Positions 41,915 to 50,723 of a stretch of 64,000 nucleotides of DNA are shown here, piece by piece. Below the pieces are notes generated by a model. The model saw nothing but the letters and a program-made list of their open reading frames with translations, ran no database searches and was not told the origin of the DNA. Source of the DNA: Lentzea guizhouensis (lineage in GTDB: Bacteria > Actinomycetota > Actinomycetes > Mycobacteriales > Pseudonocardiaceae). Location: contig NZ_CP016793.1 of NCBI RefSeq assembly GCF_001701025.1, positions 3,906,001 to 3,970,000 of the forward strand, in the 5' to 3' direction. The position numbers were made by a program, and so were the translations under genes. The number at the start of each line of letters is the position of its first letter. The stretch's first letter is position 1.

Positions 41915-42558
41915 ACCGTGTGGTCGCACTCGCGCTGTCCGGTGTCGTGGCCGGGCATTGGTTCACAACCACGCTCGTCGACACGCCCACCGGGCTGGTG
42001 ATGGGGCCGGTGCGGCCCTTCTGGCTCGATCTCGTGCTGAACGCGTTGGTGCTGCTCGTCGTCGTCGGCGCAGCGGTGCCGGCCCGGCGGTTGGTGGGGC
42101 AGGCGGTGCTGCTGCTCGGGTGCTGGGCGGCTGTCCTCTTCGGACTCGTGCTGCGCGGCGTCGACCAGGGCACCGCCTACAACGTCAGCGTTCTGGTGGT
42201 CGAGCCGTTGTGGTTCATCGGCGCGTACCTGGTGGTGGTGGCGGCGAAACCGTTGGTGCGCATGCCGGTTCTGCGTCGCACCTGGTTGACCGACAACGCA
42301 CTGGGCATCCTGCTGGTGCACCAGAGCGCATTTCTCACGGTGACGCTGGTGTTCAGCGCGTGGGGGCCGTTGCCGGGGCTGCAGCAGGAACCAGGTCCGG
42401 GCTGGATGTGGGAACGACTGCTGTGGCTGCCGGTGTGCGCGGTCGTGACCTGGGGATGGCTGCGAGCACTGCGAGCCCGATCGTCACGGCGTGCAGCACC
42501 ACGACCTGCGGTGCCGGTTGCAGCGCCAGCAGCGGTGGCACACACGCCAGTGCCGTGA
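41911..42558 (+). CDS. Small membrane protein, acyltransferase-3-like fragment
   Basis: A 215-residue membrane protein with about five or six hydrophobic helices. The segment EPLWFIGAYLVVVAAKPLV matches in pattern the PLWFLGVYLLAVAATP segment of the acyltransferase-3-like protein encoded convergently, so it may be half of such a domain. The GTG start overlaps the hydrolase stop. The C-terminal 40 residues (Arg/Ala/Pro-rich) lie within a 206-bp overlap with the end of the convergent gene, so the true C-terminus is doubtful. Confidence 0.6.
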   Translation: MNRVVALALSGVVAGHWFTTTLVDTPTGLVMGPVRPFWLDLVLNALVLLVVVGAAVPARRLVGQAVLLLGCWAAVLFGLVLRGVDQGTAYNVSVLVVEPLWFIGAYLVVVAAKPLVRMPVLRRTWLTDNALGILLVHQSAFLTVTLVFSAWGPLPGLQQEPGPGWMWERLLWLPVCAVVTWGWLRALRARSSRRAAPRPAVPVAAPAAVAHTPVP

Positions 42559-44359
42559 GCAGCCACGGCATCCGGGTGTCGCAGCTGCCGGTGCGGGCGG
42601 TGTGGATCAGGTACCAGCCGAGCAGCAGGTGGATCATGTTCTGCAGCGGGTCGACCGGCAGCAGCACCAGCACGCCCTCGCCGAGGAACCCGGCCACGAC
42701 GAACCCGAGCACGCCCAGCGTCCCGAAGCTCACGCCCAGCGCCGTCGCGAGCCGGGTCCGGTGCGACTCGTGCGCCAGCCGCGGGAACTTGACCCGCCTG
42801 CACTCGAACCGGTGGAACAGCAGTGTGAGCGGCAGCAGCAGGAACACCAGCCAGCTCGGCGCGTGCGTGAGACCGAGCAGCCCGACGAGCGCGCCGAGCC
42901 CGATCAGGTAGGCCAGGTACACGGTCATCGGTGCCCGGCGGGCGAAGTTCACGACGCGCCAGGCGCGGCCTTCGAGCCACGCCGACACGTGCCCGCGGGC
43001 GAGCAGCGCGAGGCAGACCTGCGCGACCCCGAGCACCATCATCGAGCGCGGGTAGTCGCTGAAGAACACCAGCGCGGGCAACGTGATCGCGCCCAGCGCC
43101 GCCGGCACCTTGCGCCCGATCCGCTGCAACGTGCCGTCGGCGTAGAAGAACCCGACCTGCTGCATCAGCAACGCGCCGACCACCAGGTTCACGTACCCGC
43201 CGGTCTTCCACTCCGTCGACGTGCGCGCCACCTCGACCGCCACCGTGACCAGCGCGAGGACGAACGGCGTGGCACGGCGGTGGCGGCGGTGCAGCCAGGC
43301 CGCGGCCGGGGTCGCCGCCACCGCGAGCAGGTAGACCCCGAGGAACCACAACGGGTGCGTGATCAGCCTGCTGTACGCGTCGACCCGCACGTCCAGCAGG
43401 TTCAGCGCGGTGAACAGCACCACCCACAGCAGCACGAACCCGAGCACCGGCCGCAGCAGCCACGACGTCCGGCTCGACACCCAGCACCCGAAGCCGCCCT
43501 GGTGTGCCCGCCAGCTCTGGAGGTTCGCGTGGCCGCCCGCGAAGAAGAACAACGGCACCGCCTGCAACGCCCACAGCCACGACGTGCCGAAGCCGTGCAG
43601 ATGTGCCAGCGTGGCAACGGTTTCGCCCAGCACCAACAACGTCAGGCTGAACAACCGCAGGAAGGTCGCGAACCGGTCCTGCTCGACCCGGGTGGCGACG
43701 GGAACGTCTTCGCGCCGTGGCCGGTGCAGCCTGGCCAGCAACAGGAACACGACCACCGCGCTGCCGAACGCCCACGCCACCACGGGTTCGTGGCCAGGCG
43801 GACCCCAGCGCTGCCGCCACGAGTTGAACTGCAGGCCCAGCGCGTAGGTCTGCGCGACCACGTGACAGCTCTGCCGCGCACCCCGCGGGTTGAGCTCGCA
43901 CTGCAGGTGCAGGTCCGCCGTGAGCCGGTCGTCCAACGCCTTGCGCGCCTGCGGTCCCAGCGGCTGGCCCTTGTGCTCCGCGTACCGCAACAGGTCGTAG
44001 CCCATGTCGTGCGCACGGCAGGCGACGCTGAAGTCCCACTCGGTGTCACCGGCCGGTCCGGAACACCCACCGGCGAGGTCGACGACCCGCAACGTCCCGT
44101 CCGGCGCCCGCACGGTCTTCGGGTCGCGCACGATCACCGCGGCGAAGTCCACCGGCATGTCGAGCTGCGGGTCGTGCGTCGCGGACGGCTCGGCGAACGT
44201 CTTCACGGCCTTGGCCGCCGCCAGCACGTCACCGCTGGGTGTGCCGTTGTCGCCGGTCGCGGGACGCGAGGCGATCACCCCCACGACGAACACGGCGAGA
44301 GTGATCACCGTGAACCGGAACCAGGCCGGGAGTCGGAGGAGGAGTTCGCGGGCACCCAT
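42353..44359 (-). CDS. Phospholipase A2 domain fused to acyltransferase-3-like and DUF4383-like membrane domains
   Basis: A 668-residue protein. One N-terminal helix (residues 12-30) is followed by an outside prokaryotic phospholipase A2 domain (about 85-180): GGCSGPAG, then DFSVACRAHDMGYDLLRY with the catalytic His-Asp pair, then DRLTADLHLQCE. From about 195 to 540 come eight to ten transmembrane helices with acyltransferase-3-like segments (FFFAGGHANLQSW, PLWFLGVYLLAVAATP, RAPMTVYLAYL). The last helices (LPVDPLQNMIHLLLGWYLI) resemble DUF4383. The fusion suggests deacylation and acyl transfer at the membrane face. A TAACCT lies nine bases before the ATG. The 3' end overlaps the convergent gene by 206 bp. 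Confidence 0.8.
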   Translation of the reverse strand: MGARELLLRLPAWFRFTVITLAVFVVGVIASRPATGDNGTPSGDVLAAAKAVKTFAEPSATHDPQLDMPVDFAAVIVRDPKTVRAPDGTLRVVDLAGGCSGPAGDTEWDFSVACRAHDMGYDLLRYAEHKGQPLGPQARKALDDRLTADLHLQCELNPRGARQSCHVVAQTYALGLQFNSWRQRWGPPGHEPVVAWAFGSAVVVFLLLARLHRPRREDVPVATRVEQDRFATFLRLFSLTLLVLGETVATLAHLHGFGTSWLWALQAVPLFFFAGGHANLQSWRAHQGGFGCWVSSRTSWLLRPVLGFVLLWVVLFTALNLLDVRVDAYSRLITHPLWFLGVYLLAVAATPAAAWLHRRHRRATPFVLALVTVAVEVARTSTEWKTGGYVNLVVGALLMQQVGFFYADGTLQRIGRKVPAALGAITLPALVFFSDYPRSMMVLGVAQVCLALLARGHVSAWLEGRAWRVVNFARRAPMTVYLAYLIGLGALVGLLGLTHAPSWLVFLLLPLTLLFHRFECRRVKFPRLAHESHRTRLATALGVSFGTLGVLGFVVAGFLGEGVLVLLPVDPLQNMIHLLLGWYLIHTARTGSCDTRMPWLLTALACVPPLLALQPAPQVVVLHAVTIGLAVLAAIPRSRPRTPAATAVVPTSSPDLVPAAAPATAPTR

Positions 44360-44520
44360 GGTCGCGCCAGGTTACGGAACGGTCTCGGCTGATCGCCAGT
44401 TCGCCAGGTCAGCCAGGGCACCATCCACTGATCGGTGGATCCGTGGCCAGCCCCGGTTGATCACGGCGTGGGTGGGCCGGTTGATGGTTGCGGCAGGACC
44501 TGACCGACACGCTCGAAAGC

Positions 44521-45594
44521 ATGAAACGCCTGCTCACACCGGATCTGGCCCGCGGCAGCATGCTCGCGTTGATCGCGCTCGCGAACTCGGCCATCTACCT
44601 CTACGGCCGCCCTTATGGCGTGCGGCAGCACATCGTCGAGACGGACCTCGTCGACCGAATGGTCAGCGTGTTCGTGGTGACGTTCGTCGACGCACGTGCC
44701 TATCCGATGTTCGCCCTGCTCTTCGCGTACGGCGTGGCGAAGATGTCACCGGAGCGGGCCAAGTCGCGCAACCGCTGGCTGCTCGTCTTCGGGTTCGTGC
44801 ACGCCATGCTGCTGTACCCCGGTGACGTGCTCGGCGTGTACGGCCTGCTCGGGTTCGGGGTCATCGCGATGACACGGCTGCGGGGGCGCACGCTGCTGCT
44901 GGTCGCGGCGGGGTGGCTGGCGTTGACCGCCTTGCTGCAGAGCGGGGCCTACGGCAGTCCGCCGCAGGGGCGGCGGACGTTCTTCTGGTCGTTCGAGATC
45001 GCTGACCCGCTGAAGGCGCTCGCGCTGCACCCGCTGGAGTGGCTGATGACGCCGCTGGGGCTCACCGGAGTCGTCGCCGCGGCGGTGGCGGGGGTGTGGG
45101 CGGCACGTCACGACGTGCTCGCCGAGCCGGAGCGGCACCTGGCGTTGCTGCGCCGGGTCGCGCCGTGGGGGATCGCCGTCGCGACGCTCGGCGGGGTGCC
45201 GAGCGGGCTCGCGGTCGGCGGGTTCTGGCAGCCGGAGGAACCGGGGCTGCTGGCGGCCGTGCACGGGGTCACCGGTGTCGCGGGCGGCCTCGGCTACGCC
45301 GCGCTGGTCGCGCTGGTCGCCGTGCGGATCAAGCGGCCGAACGTGGTCGTGCGGGCCGTCGCCGCGTGCGGAGAACGGTCGCTGAGCTGCTACCTGTTCC
45401 AGTCCGTCGTCTTCGTGGTGCTGCTCAAGCCGTACACGTTCGGGCTGGGCGCGACGCTCGGCTCGGCGGAGGTCGCGGTGCTGGCGCTCGCGACGTGGCT
45501 GGTGTCGGTGCTGCTCGCCGACCTGCTGGGGCGCCGGAACAGGCCGGGACCGGCGGAGACGCTGCTGCGGAAGCTGCGAAGCTCACGGGTGTGA
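44521..45594 (+). CDS. DUF418-type membrane protein
   Basis: A 357-residue integral membrane protein with eight to ten helices. The opening LLTPDLARGSMLALIALANSA, the central FALLFAYGVAKM and the closing CGERSLSCYLFQSVVF segment fit the DUF418/YeiB-like family, which is related in topology to acyltransferase-3 proteins. The function is unknown; a transport or envelope-acylation role is guessed in the literature for relatives. The ATG at 44521 was chosen because the family homology begins there; the open frame extends 11 codons further. The histidine kinase start overlaps its stop codon (GTGA). Confidence 0.8.
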   Translation: MKRLLTPDLARGSMLALIALANSAIYLYGRPYGVRQHIVETDLVDRMVSVFVVTFVDARAYPMFALLFAYGVAKMSPERAKSRNRWLLVFGFVHAMLLYPGDVLGVYGLLGFGVIAMTRLRGRTLLLVAAGWLALTALLQSGAYGSPPQGRRTFFWSFEIADPLKALALHPLEWLMTPLGLTGVVAAAVAGVWAARHDVLAEPERHLALLRRVAPWGIAVATLGGVPSGLAVGGFWQPEEPGLLAAVHGVTGVAGGLGYAALVALVAVRIKRPNVVVRAVAACGERSLSCYLFQSVVFVVLLKPYTFGLGATLGSAEVAVLALATWLVSVLLADLLGRRNRPGPAETLLRKLRSSRV

Positions 45595-46718
45595 GGTCGA
45601 TGCTGGAGCAGGAGCACCGGTGGAACCTGGTGTGGGCGCTGGTCCCCTACGGCCTGCTGGCCGTGGCGACGGGCGTCTACCTGGTGTTCCGGCCGGTCGC
45701 CGTCGTGCCGTTGGTGGCTGTTGCGGTGCTGGCGGCGTGGCACTGGTGGTTCGTCATCGCCCATCCGCAGTGGTGGGAACGACGTCTCGGGCCGATGGTG
45801 CTGTACTTCGCCGGTCTGCTGGCGTGCACCGCCGTGCTGCTGGTCCACGACGAGGTGTTCGGCATCTTCGTGCCGTCCTGCTACGGGCTCGCGTTCCTGG
45901 CGCTGCCCGGCCGGCTCGCCTACGCCGGGGTCGTGGCGGTGGGCGGGTTGTGGTTCCTGCCGCCGGACACCGACCTGGCCTCCACCCTGGTGATCAACGC
46001 CGGCCTGACCACCCCGATGGTCGTGCTGATCGGCTGGATCATGCGCGCGATGGAGCGGGAGGCGATCCGGCGGCGGGAGATCAACGAGCGGCTGACCGAG
46101 CTGTCCGCCGAGAACGCCCGGCTGCAGGTGCTCGCCGAACGCGCACGGGTCGCCCGCGAGATGCACGACACCGTGGCGCAGGGTCTCACCGGCATCGTCA
46201 CGCAGCTGGAGGTCGCCGAGGAGCTCACCGGTCCTGACGACCCGGTGCGCGGCCGGATCGCGACCGCGCGCAGGCTCGCCCGCGACAGCCTGGTCGAGGT
46301 GCGCCGGTCGATCGAGGCGCTGCACCCCGGCCCGTTGCGCGACGCCCGGCTCGGCGAGGCGGTCGAGCGGACCGTGGCGGGCTGGCGGGAGGCGCACGAC
46401 GTGCTCGCCACCTGCACGGTGACCGGCGAGCCGCGCCCGTTGCCCGCGGATGTCGAGGTGGCGGTGCTGCGGGCGGCGCAGGAGGCGCTGGCGAACGCGG
46501 GCAAGCACGCGGCGGCCGGGCGCGTCGACGTCACACTGTCCTACATGGAGGACCTGGTGGTGCTGGACGTGGTCGACGACGGCGTCGGGTTCGACCGGTC
46601 GGTGCGCGGGTTCGGGCTGACGGCGATGGAGGAACGGGTGGGGCTGCTCGGCGGGACGGTGGCGGTCGAGTCGGCGCCCGGTGGCGGCACCGCCGTGACC
46701 GTGACGGTGCCGCTGTGA
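45591..46718 (+). CDS. Sensor histidine kinase (NarL-type)
   Basis: A 375-residue kinase with five or six transmembrane helices (residues 12-150), a short coiled coil (REINERLTELSAENARLQVL), a HisKA_3 box with phospho-acceptor His in REMHDTVAQGLTGIV, and an ATPase domain (AAQEALANAGKHA; VVDDGVGFD; GFGLTAMEERVGLLGG). This is the DesK-like class. The GTG overlaps the upstream DUF418 stop; an ATG three codons later is an alternative. Coupling to the DUF418 gene suggests the membrane protein may feed the signal. The response regulator follows with overlapping stop/start. Confidence 0.9.
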   Translation: MRSMLEQEHRWNLVWALVPYGLLAVATGVYLVFRPVAVVPLVAVAVLAAWHWWFVIAHPQWWERRLGPMVLYFAGLLACTAVLLVHDEVFGIFVPSCYGLAFLALPGRLAYAGVVAVGGLWFLPPDTDLASTLVINAGLTTPMVVLIGWIMRAMEREAIRRREINERLTELSAENARLQVLAERARVAREMHDTVAQGLTGIVTQLEVAEELTGPDDPVRGRIATARRLARDSLVEVRRSIEALHPGPLRDARLGEAVERTVAGWREAHDVLATCTVTGEPRPLPADVEVAVLRAAQEALANAGKHAAAGRVDVTLSYMEDLVVLDVVDDGVGFDRSVRGFGLTAMEERVGLLGGTVAVESAPGGGTAVTVTVPL

Positions 46719-47335
46719 TCCGGGTCGTGGTGGTCGACGACCACCCCGTGGTGCGCGACGGGCTGCGCGGCATGCTCGGCACGCAGGACGACTTCGAGGT
46801 CGTCGGCGAGGCGGCGAGCGGCACCGAGGCGCTGACCGTGATCGCGGCGGTGCGCCCGGACGTGGCCGTGACGGACCTGCGCCTGCCCGCACCCAGCGGT
46901 GCCGAGCTGGTGCGCTTGATCAGGGACCGCGCGCCGGACACGCGGGTGCTGGTGCTGACCACGCACGACACCGACGCCGACGTGCTGCCGACGATCGAGG
47001 CGGGCGCGACCGGGTACCTGCTCAAGGACGCGCCGCGCGAGGAGCTGTTCCGCGCGGTGCGGGCGGCGGCACGCGACGAGACGGTGCTGTCCCCTTCGGT
47101 CGCCGCCCGGCTGGTGCAACGGGTCCGCACGCCGGTGGTGCCCGCACCGTTGAGCGCTCGCGAACGCGAGGTGCTCCTGCTCGTCTCGCAAGGCAAAACG
47201 AACCGCGAGGTCGCCGCCGCACTGCACCTCAGCGAAGCCACGGTGAAAACCCACCTGTTGCACGTCTACGCCAAGCTCGACGTCCCAGACCGCGCCTCCG
47301 CCGTTGCCGCGGCCTACCAACGAGGCCTGCTGTAG
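46715..47335 (+). CDS. LuxR/NarL-type response regulator
   Basis: A 206-residue response regulator. The receiver domain has VVVDDHP, phospho-acceptor Asp in DVAVTDLRLP, and Lys in YLLKDAP. The LuxR HTH is at residues 140-200 (LSAREREVLLLVSQGKTNREVA, KTHLLHVYAKLDVPDR). It is the partner of the kinase upstream, whose stop overlaps its GTG. It is followed by a large stem-loop that separates it from a convergent TetR gene. Targets unknown. Confidence 0.93.
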   Translation: MIRVVVVDDHPVVRDGLRGMLGTQDDFEVVGEAASGTEALTVIAAVRPDVAVTDLRLPAPSGAELVRLIRDRAPDTRVLVLTTHDTDADVLPTIEAGATGYLLKDAPREELFRAVRAAARDETVLSPSVAARLVQRVRTPVVPAPLSAREREVLLLVSQGKTNREVAAALHLSEATVKTHLLHVYAKLDVPDRASAVAAAYQRGLL

Positions 47336-47377
47336 CCGCCGCCTTTCACTCACACGTGCCCCACCCGCCTCACTTTG

Positions 47378-47432
47378 GCGCACGCGGGGAGCTTTCGTAC
47401 CGCAGGAGAGGACGAAAGGGCCCCGCGTGCGC
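47378..47432. terminator. Two-tier cruciform between convergent genes
   Basis: An outer 12-bp stem (GCGCACGCGGGG at 47378-47389 with 47421-47432) encloses an inner 7-bp stem CTTTCGT/ACGAAAG (47392-47398 with 47412-47418). It lies between the ends of the response regulator and the TetR gene and can serve both. Confidence 0.8.
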
Positions 47433-47467
47433 AGAAGACCGGAGGGGTTGTGACTGTCGGTGAGGAG

Positions 47468-48040
47468 TCAGGAGGGGACGGCGGCCGGGGTGAGGGAGGC
47501 GAGTGCCATGCGGGACAGCAGGGCCGCCATCTGGTCCCGGTCGAGGTGCGCGCTGTGCGGGGTCGAGTTGATGAGGCCGAACACGGCGTGTGCCGCGGCC
47601 CGTGCGGTCGGCTCGTCGAACTCCGGCACGGTGCGCCGGATCGTCTCGACCCACACCTCGACGTAGCGGCGTTGTAAAGCGCGCACCCGCCGGCGGTCCG
47701 GGTCGGTGAGGTTGGCGAGGTTGCGCATCTGCACGGTGATCAGCGCCGGGTCGTCCAGCGCGAAGTCGACGTGCCAGCCCACCAGTTCCCGCAACGCCTC
47801 GTCGGCGTTGGCTGCGGCGTCCACCCGCGACTGGCCGCCGTCGAGCAGGCGTTCCGAGATCGACGTCAGCATCTCGCCGAGCATCGCGTCCTTGCTGCGG
47901 AAGTGCCGGTACAGCGCGGGCCCGGAGATGCCGACGGCCGCGCCGATGTCGTCGATGCCCACGCCGTGGAAGCCGTGCCGCGCGAACAGTTCCGCGGCGG
48001 CGGTGAGGATCTGGTCCCGACGTGAGGGTTTCTCGGCCAC
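47468..48040 (-). CDS. TetR family regulator
   Basis: A 190-residue regulator. The HTH at residues 8-55 reads RDQILTAAAELFARHGFHGVG, then AAVGISGPALYRHFRSKDAML. The C-terminal domain has the AMQ-like pattern of actinobacterial TetR proteins linked to acyl-CoA catabolism (LVGWHVDFALDDPALITVQ). The GTG start is leaderless (TAACCT six bases upstream). Given the location, it may be the repressor that binds the palindrome in front of the carboxylase operon at 49077; this is inference. Confidence 0.9.
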   Translation of the reverse strand: MAEKPSRRDQILTAAAELFARHGFHGVGIDDIGAAVGISGPALYRHFRSKDAMLGEMLTSISERLLDGGQSRVDAAANADEALRELVGWHVDFALDDPALITVQMRNLANLTDPDRRRVRALQRRYVEVWVETIRRTVPEFDEPTARAAAHAVFGLINSTPHSAHLDRDQMAALLSRMALASLTPAAVPS

Positions 48041-48203
48041 GCGGGAAGGTTAGCAGTCGTTCACTTTTACGTCTGATGGGTGAAATTTTCGCAACTGCAA
48101 GGTCCAATCGTTGACTATTGACCAATGCTTCACACGGGTCTTACTCGTGGGTAACGATTGCCGCGCAAGGCATCAACCCCTGCGGCCCCTTCGGGAGTCT
48201 TCG

Positions 48204-48989
48204 ATGCGTCCTGCTCACCTCATCGCCTCGGTGGTCACCGCCGCCGCGGCAGTCATCGCACTCGCCAACCCCGCCGGCGCAGCCGCCGTCAACTACGTGG
48301 CCCTCGGCGACTCGTACGCCTCCGGCCTCGGCACCGGCACCTACGACGGCACGAGTGGCAGCTGCAAGCGCGGCCCGCTCGCCTACCCCGCCCTGTGGGC
48401 GGCCGCGACAGCGCCGGCGACGTTCCGCTCGGTGGCCTGCTCCGGCGCGCGCACAGGTGACGTCATCGCCCAGGCGGCGGCGGTCACCTCGGCCACCAAC
48501 CTGGTCACCGTCCAGGTCGGCGGCAACGACGCCGGCTTCACCGACGTCATCACGACCTGCACGTTCGGCACGGACAACGACTGCGTCAACCGGGTGAACC
48601 AGGCGAAGACCTACGCCGCGAACACGCTTCCCGGCCTGCTCACCAACGTCTACGGCACCATCCGCTCGAAGTCTCCCTCCGCGCGCGTCGTCGTGCTCGG
48701 CTACCCGCGCATGTACAAGGTGCCCGGCTCGTGCAACGTCGGCCTGAGCGACACCAAGCGGTCCGCGATCAACTCGGGTTCCGACGCGCTGCACGCCACG
48801 ATCAGCGCACGTGCGGCGGCGGCCGGGTTCTCCTACATCGACGTGCGCGGGGCGTTCACCGGGCATGAGATCTGCTCGTCGAGCTGGTGGCTGAACAGCT
48901 TGAGCTGGCCGGTCGAGGAGTCGTACCACCCGAACCGGGCGGGTCACCAGAGCGGCTACCTGCCCGCTCTGCGGTCAGTCATCGGCTAG
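48204..48989 (+). CDS. Secreted SGNH/GDSL hydrolase
   Basis: A 261-residue exported lipase/esterase. The signal peptide is residues 1-26. The SGNH blocks are ALGDSYASG (nucleophile Ser), ACSGARTGD, VQVGGNDAGF (Asn) and the C-terminal ESYHPNRAGH (His). Cysteines appear in three likely pairs. It is about 30 residues shorter than the SGNH hydrolase at 28618 and clearly diverged from it. GGGAG seven bases before the ATG sets the start. Upstream is a palindrome TTACTCGTGGGTAA (48151-48164 region) that may be an operator. Confidence 0.92.
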   Translation: MRPAHLIASVVTAAAAVIALANPAGAAAVNYVALGDSYASGLGTGTYDGTSGSCKRGPLAYPALWAAATAPATFRSVACSGARTGDVIAQAAAVTSATNLVTVQVGGNDAGFTDVITTCTFGTDNDCVNRVNQAKTYAANTLPGLLTNVYGTIRSKSPSARVVVLGYPRMYKVPGSCNVGLSDTKRSAINSGSDALHATISARAAAAGFSYIDVRGAFTGHEICSSSWWLNSLSWPVEESYHPNRAGHQSGYLPALRSVIG

Positions 48990-49076
48990 TTCCATTCCGG
49001 TGCGTGGGAGTGCCGTAAGTCGGCCTTGACCTGCGGTCTGGAGCCTCTCGACCGGCACTGGTGGACCGCCAGGTGA

Positions 49077-49108
49077 GCGGGCGTTAACATGGCCTTGTTA
49101 ACGCCCGC
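49077..49108 (+). promoter_or_regulatory. Perfect palindromic operator of the acyl-CoA carboxylase operon
   Basis: GCGGGCGTTAAC (49077-49088) and its exact complement (49097-49108) flank eight bases. It sits directly upstream of TAACCT (49110-49115), a likely -10, and 20 bases before the first gene of the operon. A TetR-type repressor is the likely ligand. Confidence 0.7.
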
Positions 49109-49128
49109 TAACCTGAGGTCTGGGGAGC

Positions 49129-50721
49129 ATGGACGCACCTGTCCTGCGCAGCGCCGCCGAGCCGTCGGACCGCTACGCCAAGGAGCACACCGCGCTCGTC
49201 GACGAGCTGCGGAGCAAGCTCGCCACCGCCGCGCGAGGCGGTCCCGAGAAGGCACGTCAGCGCCACGTCGACCGCGGCAAGCTGCTGCCGCGCGAGCGGG
49301 TGGACACGCTGGTCGACCCCGGGTCGCCGTTCCTGGAGCTGTCGCCGCTGGCCGCGAACGGCATGTACGGCGACGAGGCACCGGCCGCGGGGATCATCAC
49401 CGGTGTCGGCAGGGTGTCCGGCCGGGAGTGCGTGATCGTCGCGAACGACGCCACCGTCAAGGGCGGCACCTACTACCCGATCACGGTCAAGAAGCACCTG
49501 CGCGCGCAGGAAGTCGCGCTGCAGAACAACCTGCCGTGCGTCTACCTGGTCGACTCCGGCGGCGCGTTCCTGCCGAAGCAGGACGACGTGTTCCCCGACC
49601 GCGAGCACTTCGGCCGGATCTTCTACAACCAGGCCACGATGTCCGCTCGCGGGATCCCGCAGATCGCCGCGGTCCTGGGCTCGTGCACCGCCGGTGGCGC
49701 GTACGTGCCGGCCATGTCCGACGAGGCGATCATCGTCCGCAACCAGGGCACGATCTTCCTCGGTGGCCCGCCGCTGGTGAAGGCGGCGACCGGTGAGGTC
49801 GTCAGCGCGGAGGACCTCGGCGGCGGCGACCTGCACTCGCGCACGTCCGGCGTCACCGACCACCTGGCCGAGAACGACGCGCACGCGCTGCGGATGGTCC
49901 GCTCGATCATCTCCACGCTCGGGCCGCGCGCGCAGCGTCCGTGGGACGTCACGAAAACCGAAGCACCGGCGGTCAACCCCGACGACCTCTACGGGGTGGT
50001 GCCGACCGACTCCCGGACGCCCTACGACGTGCGCGAGGTGATCGCGCGGATCGTGGACGGGTCGAAGTTCCAGGAGTTCAAGAAGGAGTACGGCGCCACC
50101 CTGGTCACCGGGTTCGCGCGGATCCACGGCCACCCGGTCGGCATCGTCGCGAACAACGGCATCCTGTTCGGCGAGTCCGCCGTCAAGGGCGCGCACTTCA
50201 TCCAGCTGTGCGACAAGCGGTCCATCCCGCTGGTGTTCCTGCAGAACATCACCGGGTTCATGGTCGGCCGCGAGTACGAGGCCGGTGGCATCGCCAAGCA
50301 CGGCGCCAAGATGGTGACCGCGGTGGCGTGTGCGCGGGTCCCGAAGTTCACCGTGATCATCGGCGGCTCGTTCGGTGCCGGCAACTACTCGATGTGCGGC
50401 CGGGCGTACTCGCCGCGGTTCCTGTGGATGTGGCCGAACGCGCGGATCTCCGTGATGGGCGGCGAGCAGGCGGCCTCGGTGCTGGCGACGGTCCGGCGCG
50501 ACCAGCTCGGTGACGAGTGGCCGGCGGAGGACGAGGAGGCGTTCAAGGCGCCGATCCGCCAGCAGTACGAGGACCAGGGCAACCCGTACTACTCGACCGC
50601 GCGGCTGTGGGACGACGGTGTCATCGACCCGCGGGACACCCGCACGGTGCTCGGGCTGGCGTTGTCCAGCGCGGCGAACGCCCCCATCGACGATGTTTCC
50701 TACGGCGTCTTCCGGATGTGA
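49129..50721 (+). CDS. Acyl-CoA carboxylase beta subunit (methylcrotonyl-CoA carboxylase type)
   Basis: A 530-residue carboxyltransferase subunit that moves the carboxyl group from biotin to an acyl-CoA. It has the two crotonase-fold halves with oxyanion-hole glycines in VDSGGAFLP and [16 protein letters not shown]. The length and the [16 protein letters not shown] opening place it with methylcrotonyl-CoA carboxylase beta subunits (AccD1 type in mycobacteria) rather than propionyl-CoA carboxylase. Next come the alpha subunit and an acyl-CoA dehydrogenase, which is the leucine/isovalerate catabolic order. GGGGAG precedes the ATG. A perfect palindrome lies in the promoter. Confidence 0.93.
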   Translation: MDAPVLRSAAEPSDRYAKEHTALVDELRSKLATAARGGPEKARQRHVDRGKLLPRERVDTLVDPGSPFLELSPLAANGMYGDEAPAAGIITGVGRVSGRECVIVANDATVKGGTYYPITVKKHLRAQEVALQNNLPCVYLVDSGGAFLPKQDDVFPDREHFGRIFYNQATMSARGIPQIAAVLGSCTAGGAYVPAMSDEAIIVRNQGTIFLGGPPLVKAATGEVVSAEDLGGGDLHSRTSGVTDHLAENDAHALRMVRSIISTLGPRAQRPWDVTKTEAPAVNPDDLYGVVPTDSRTPYDVREVIARIVDGSKFQEFKKEYGATLVTGFARIHGHPVGIVANNGILFGESAVKGAHFIQLCDKRSIPLVFLQNITGFMVGREYEAGGIAKHGAKMVTAVACARVPKFTVIIGGSFGAGNYSMCGRAYSPRFLWMWPNARISVMGGEQAASVLATVRRDQLGDEWPAEDEEAFKAPIRQQYEDQGNPYYSTARLWDDGVIDPRDTRTVLGLALSSAANAPIDDVSYGVFRM

Positions 50722-50723
50722 TC

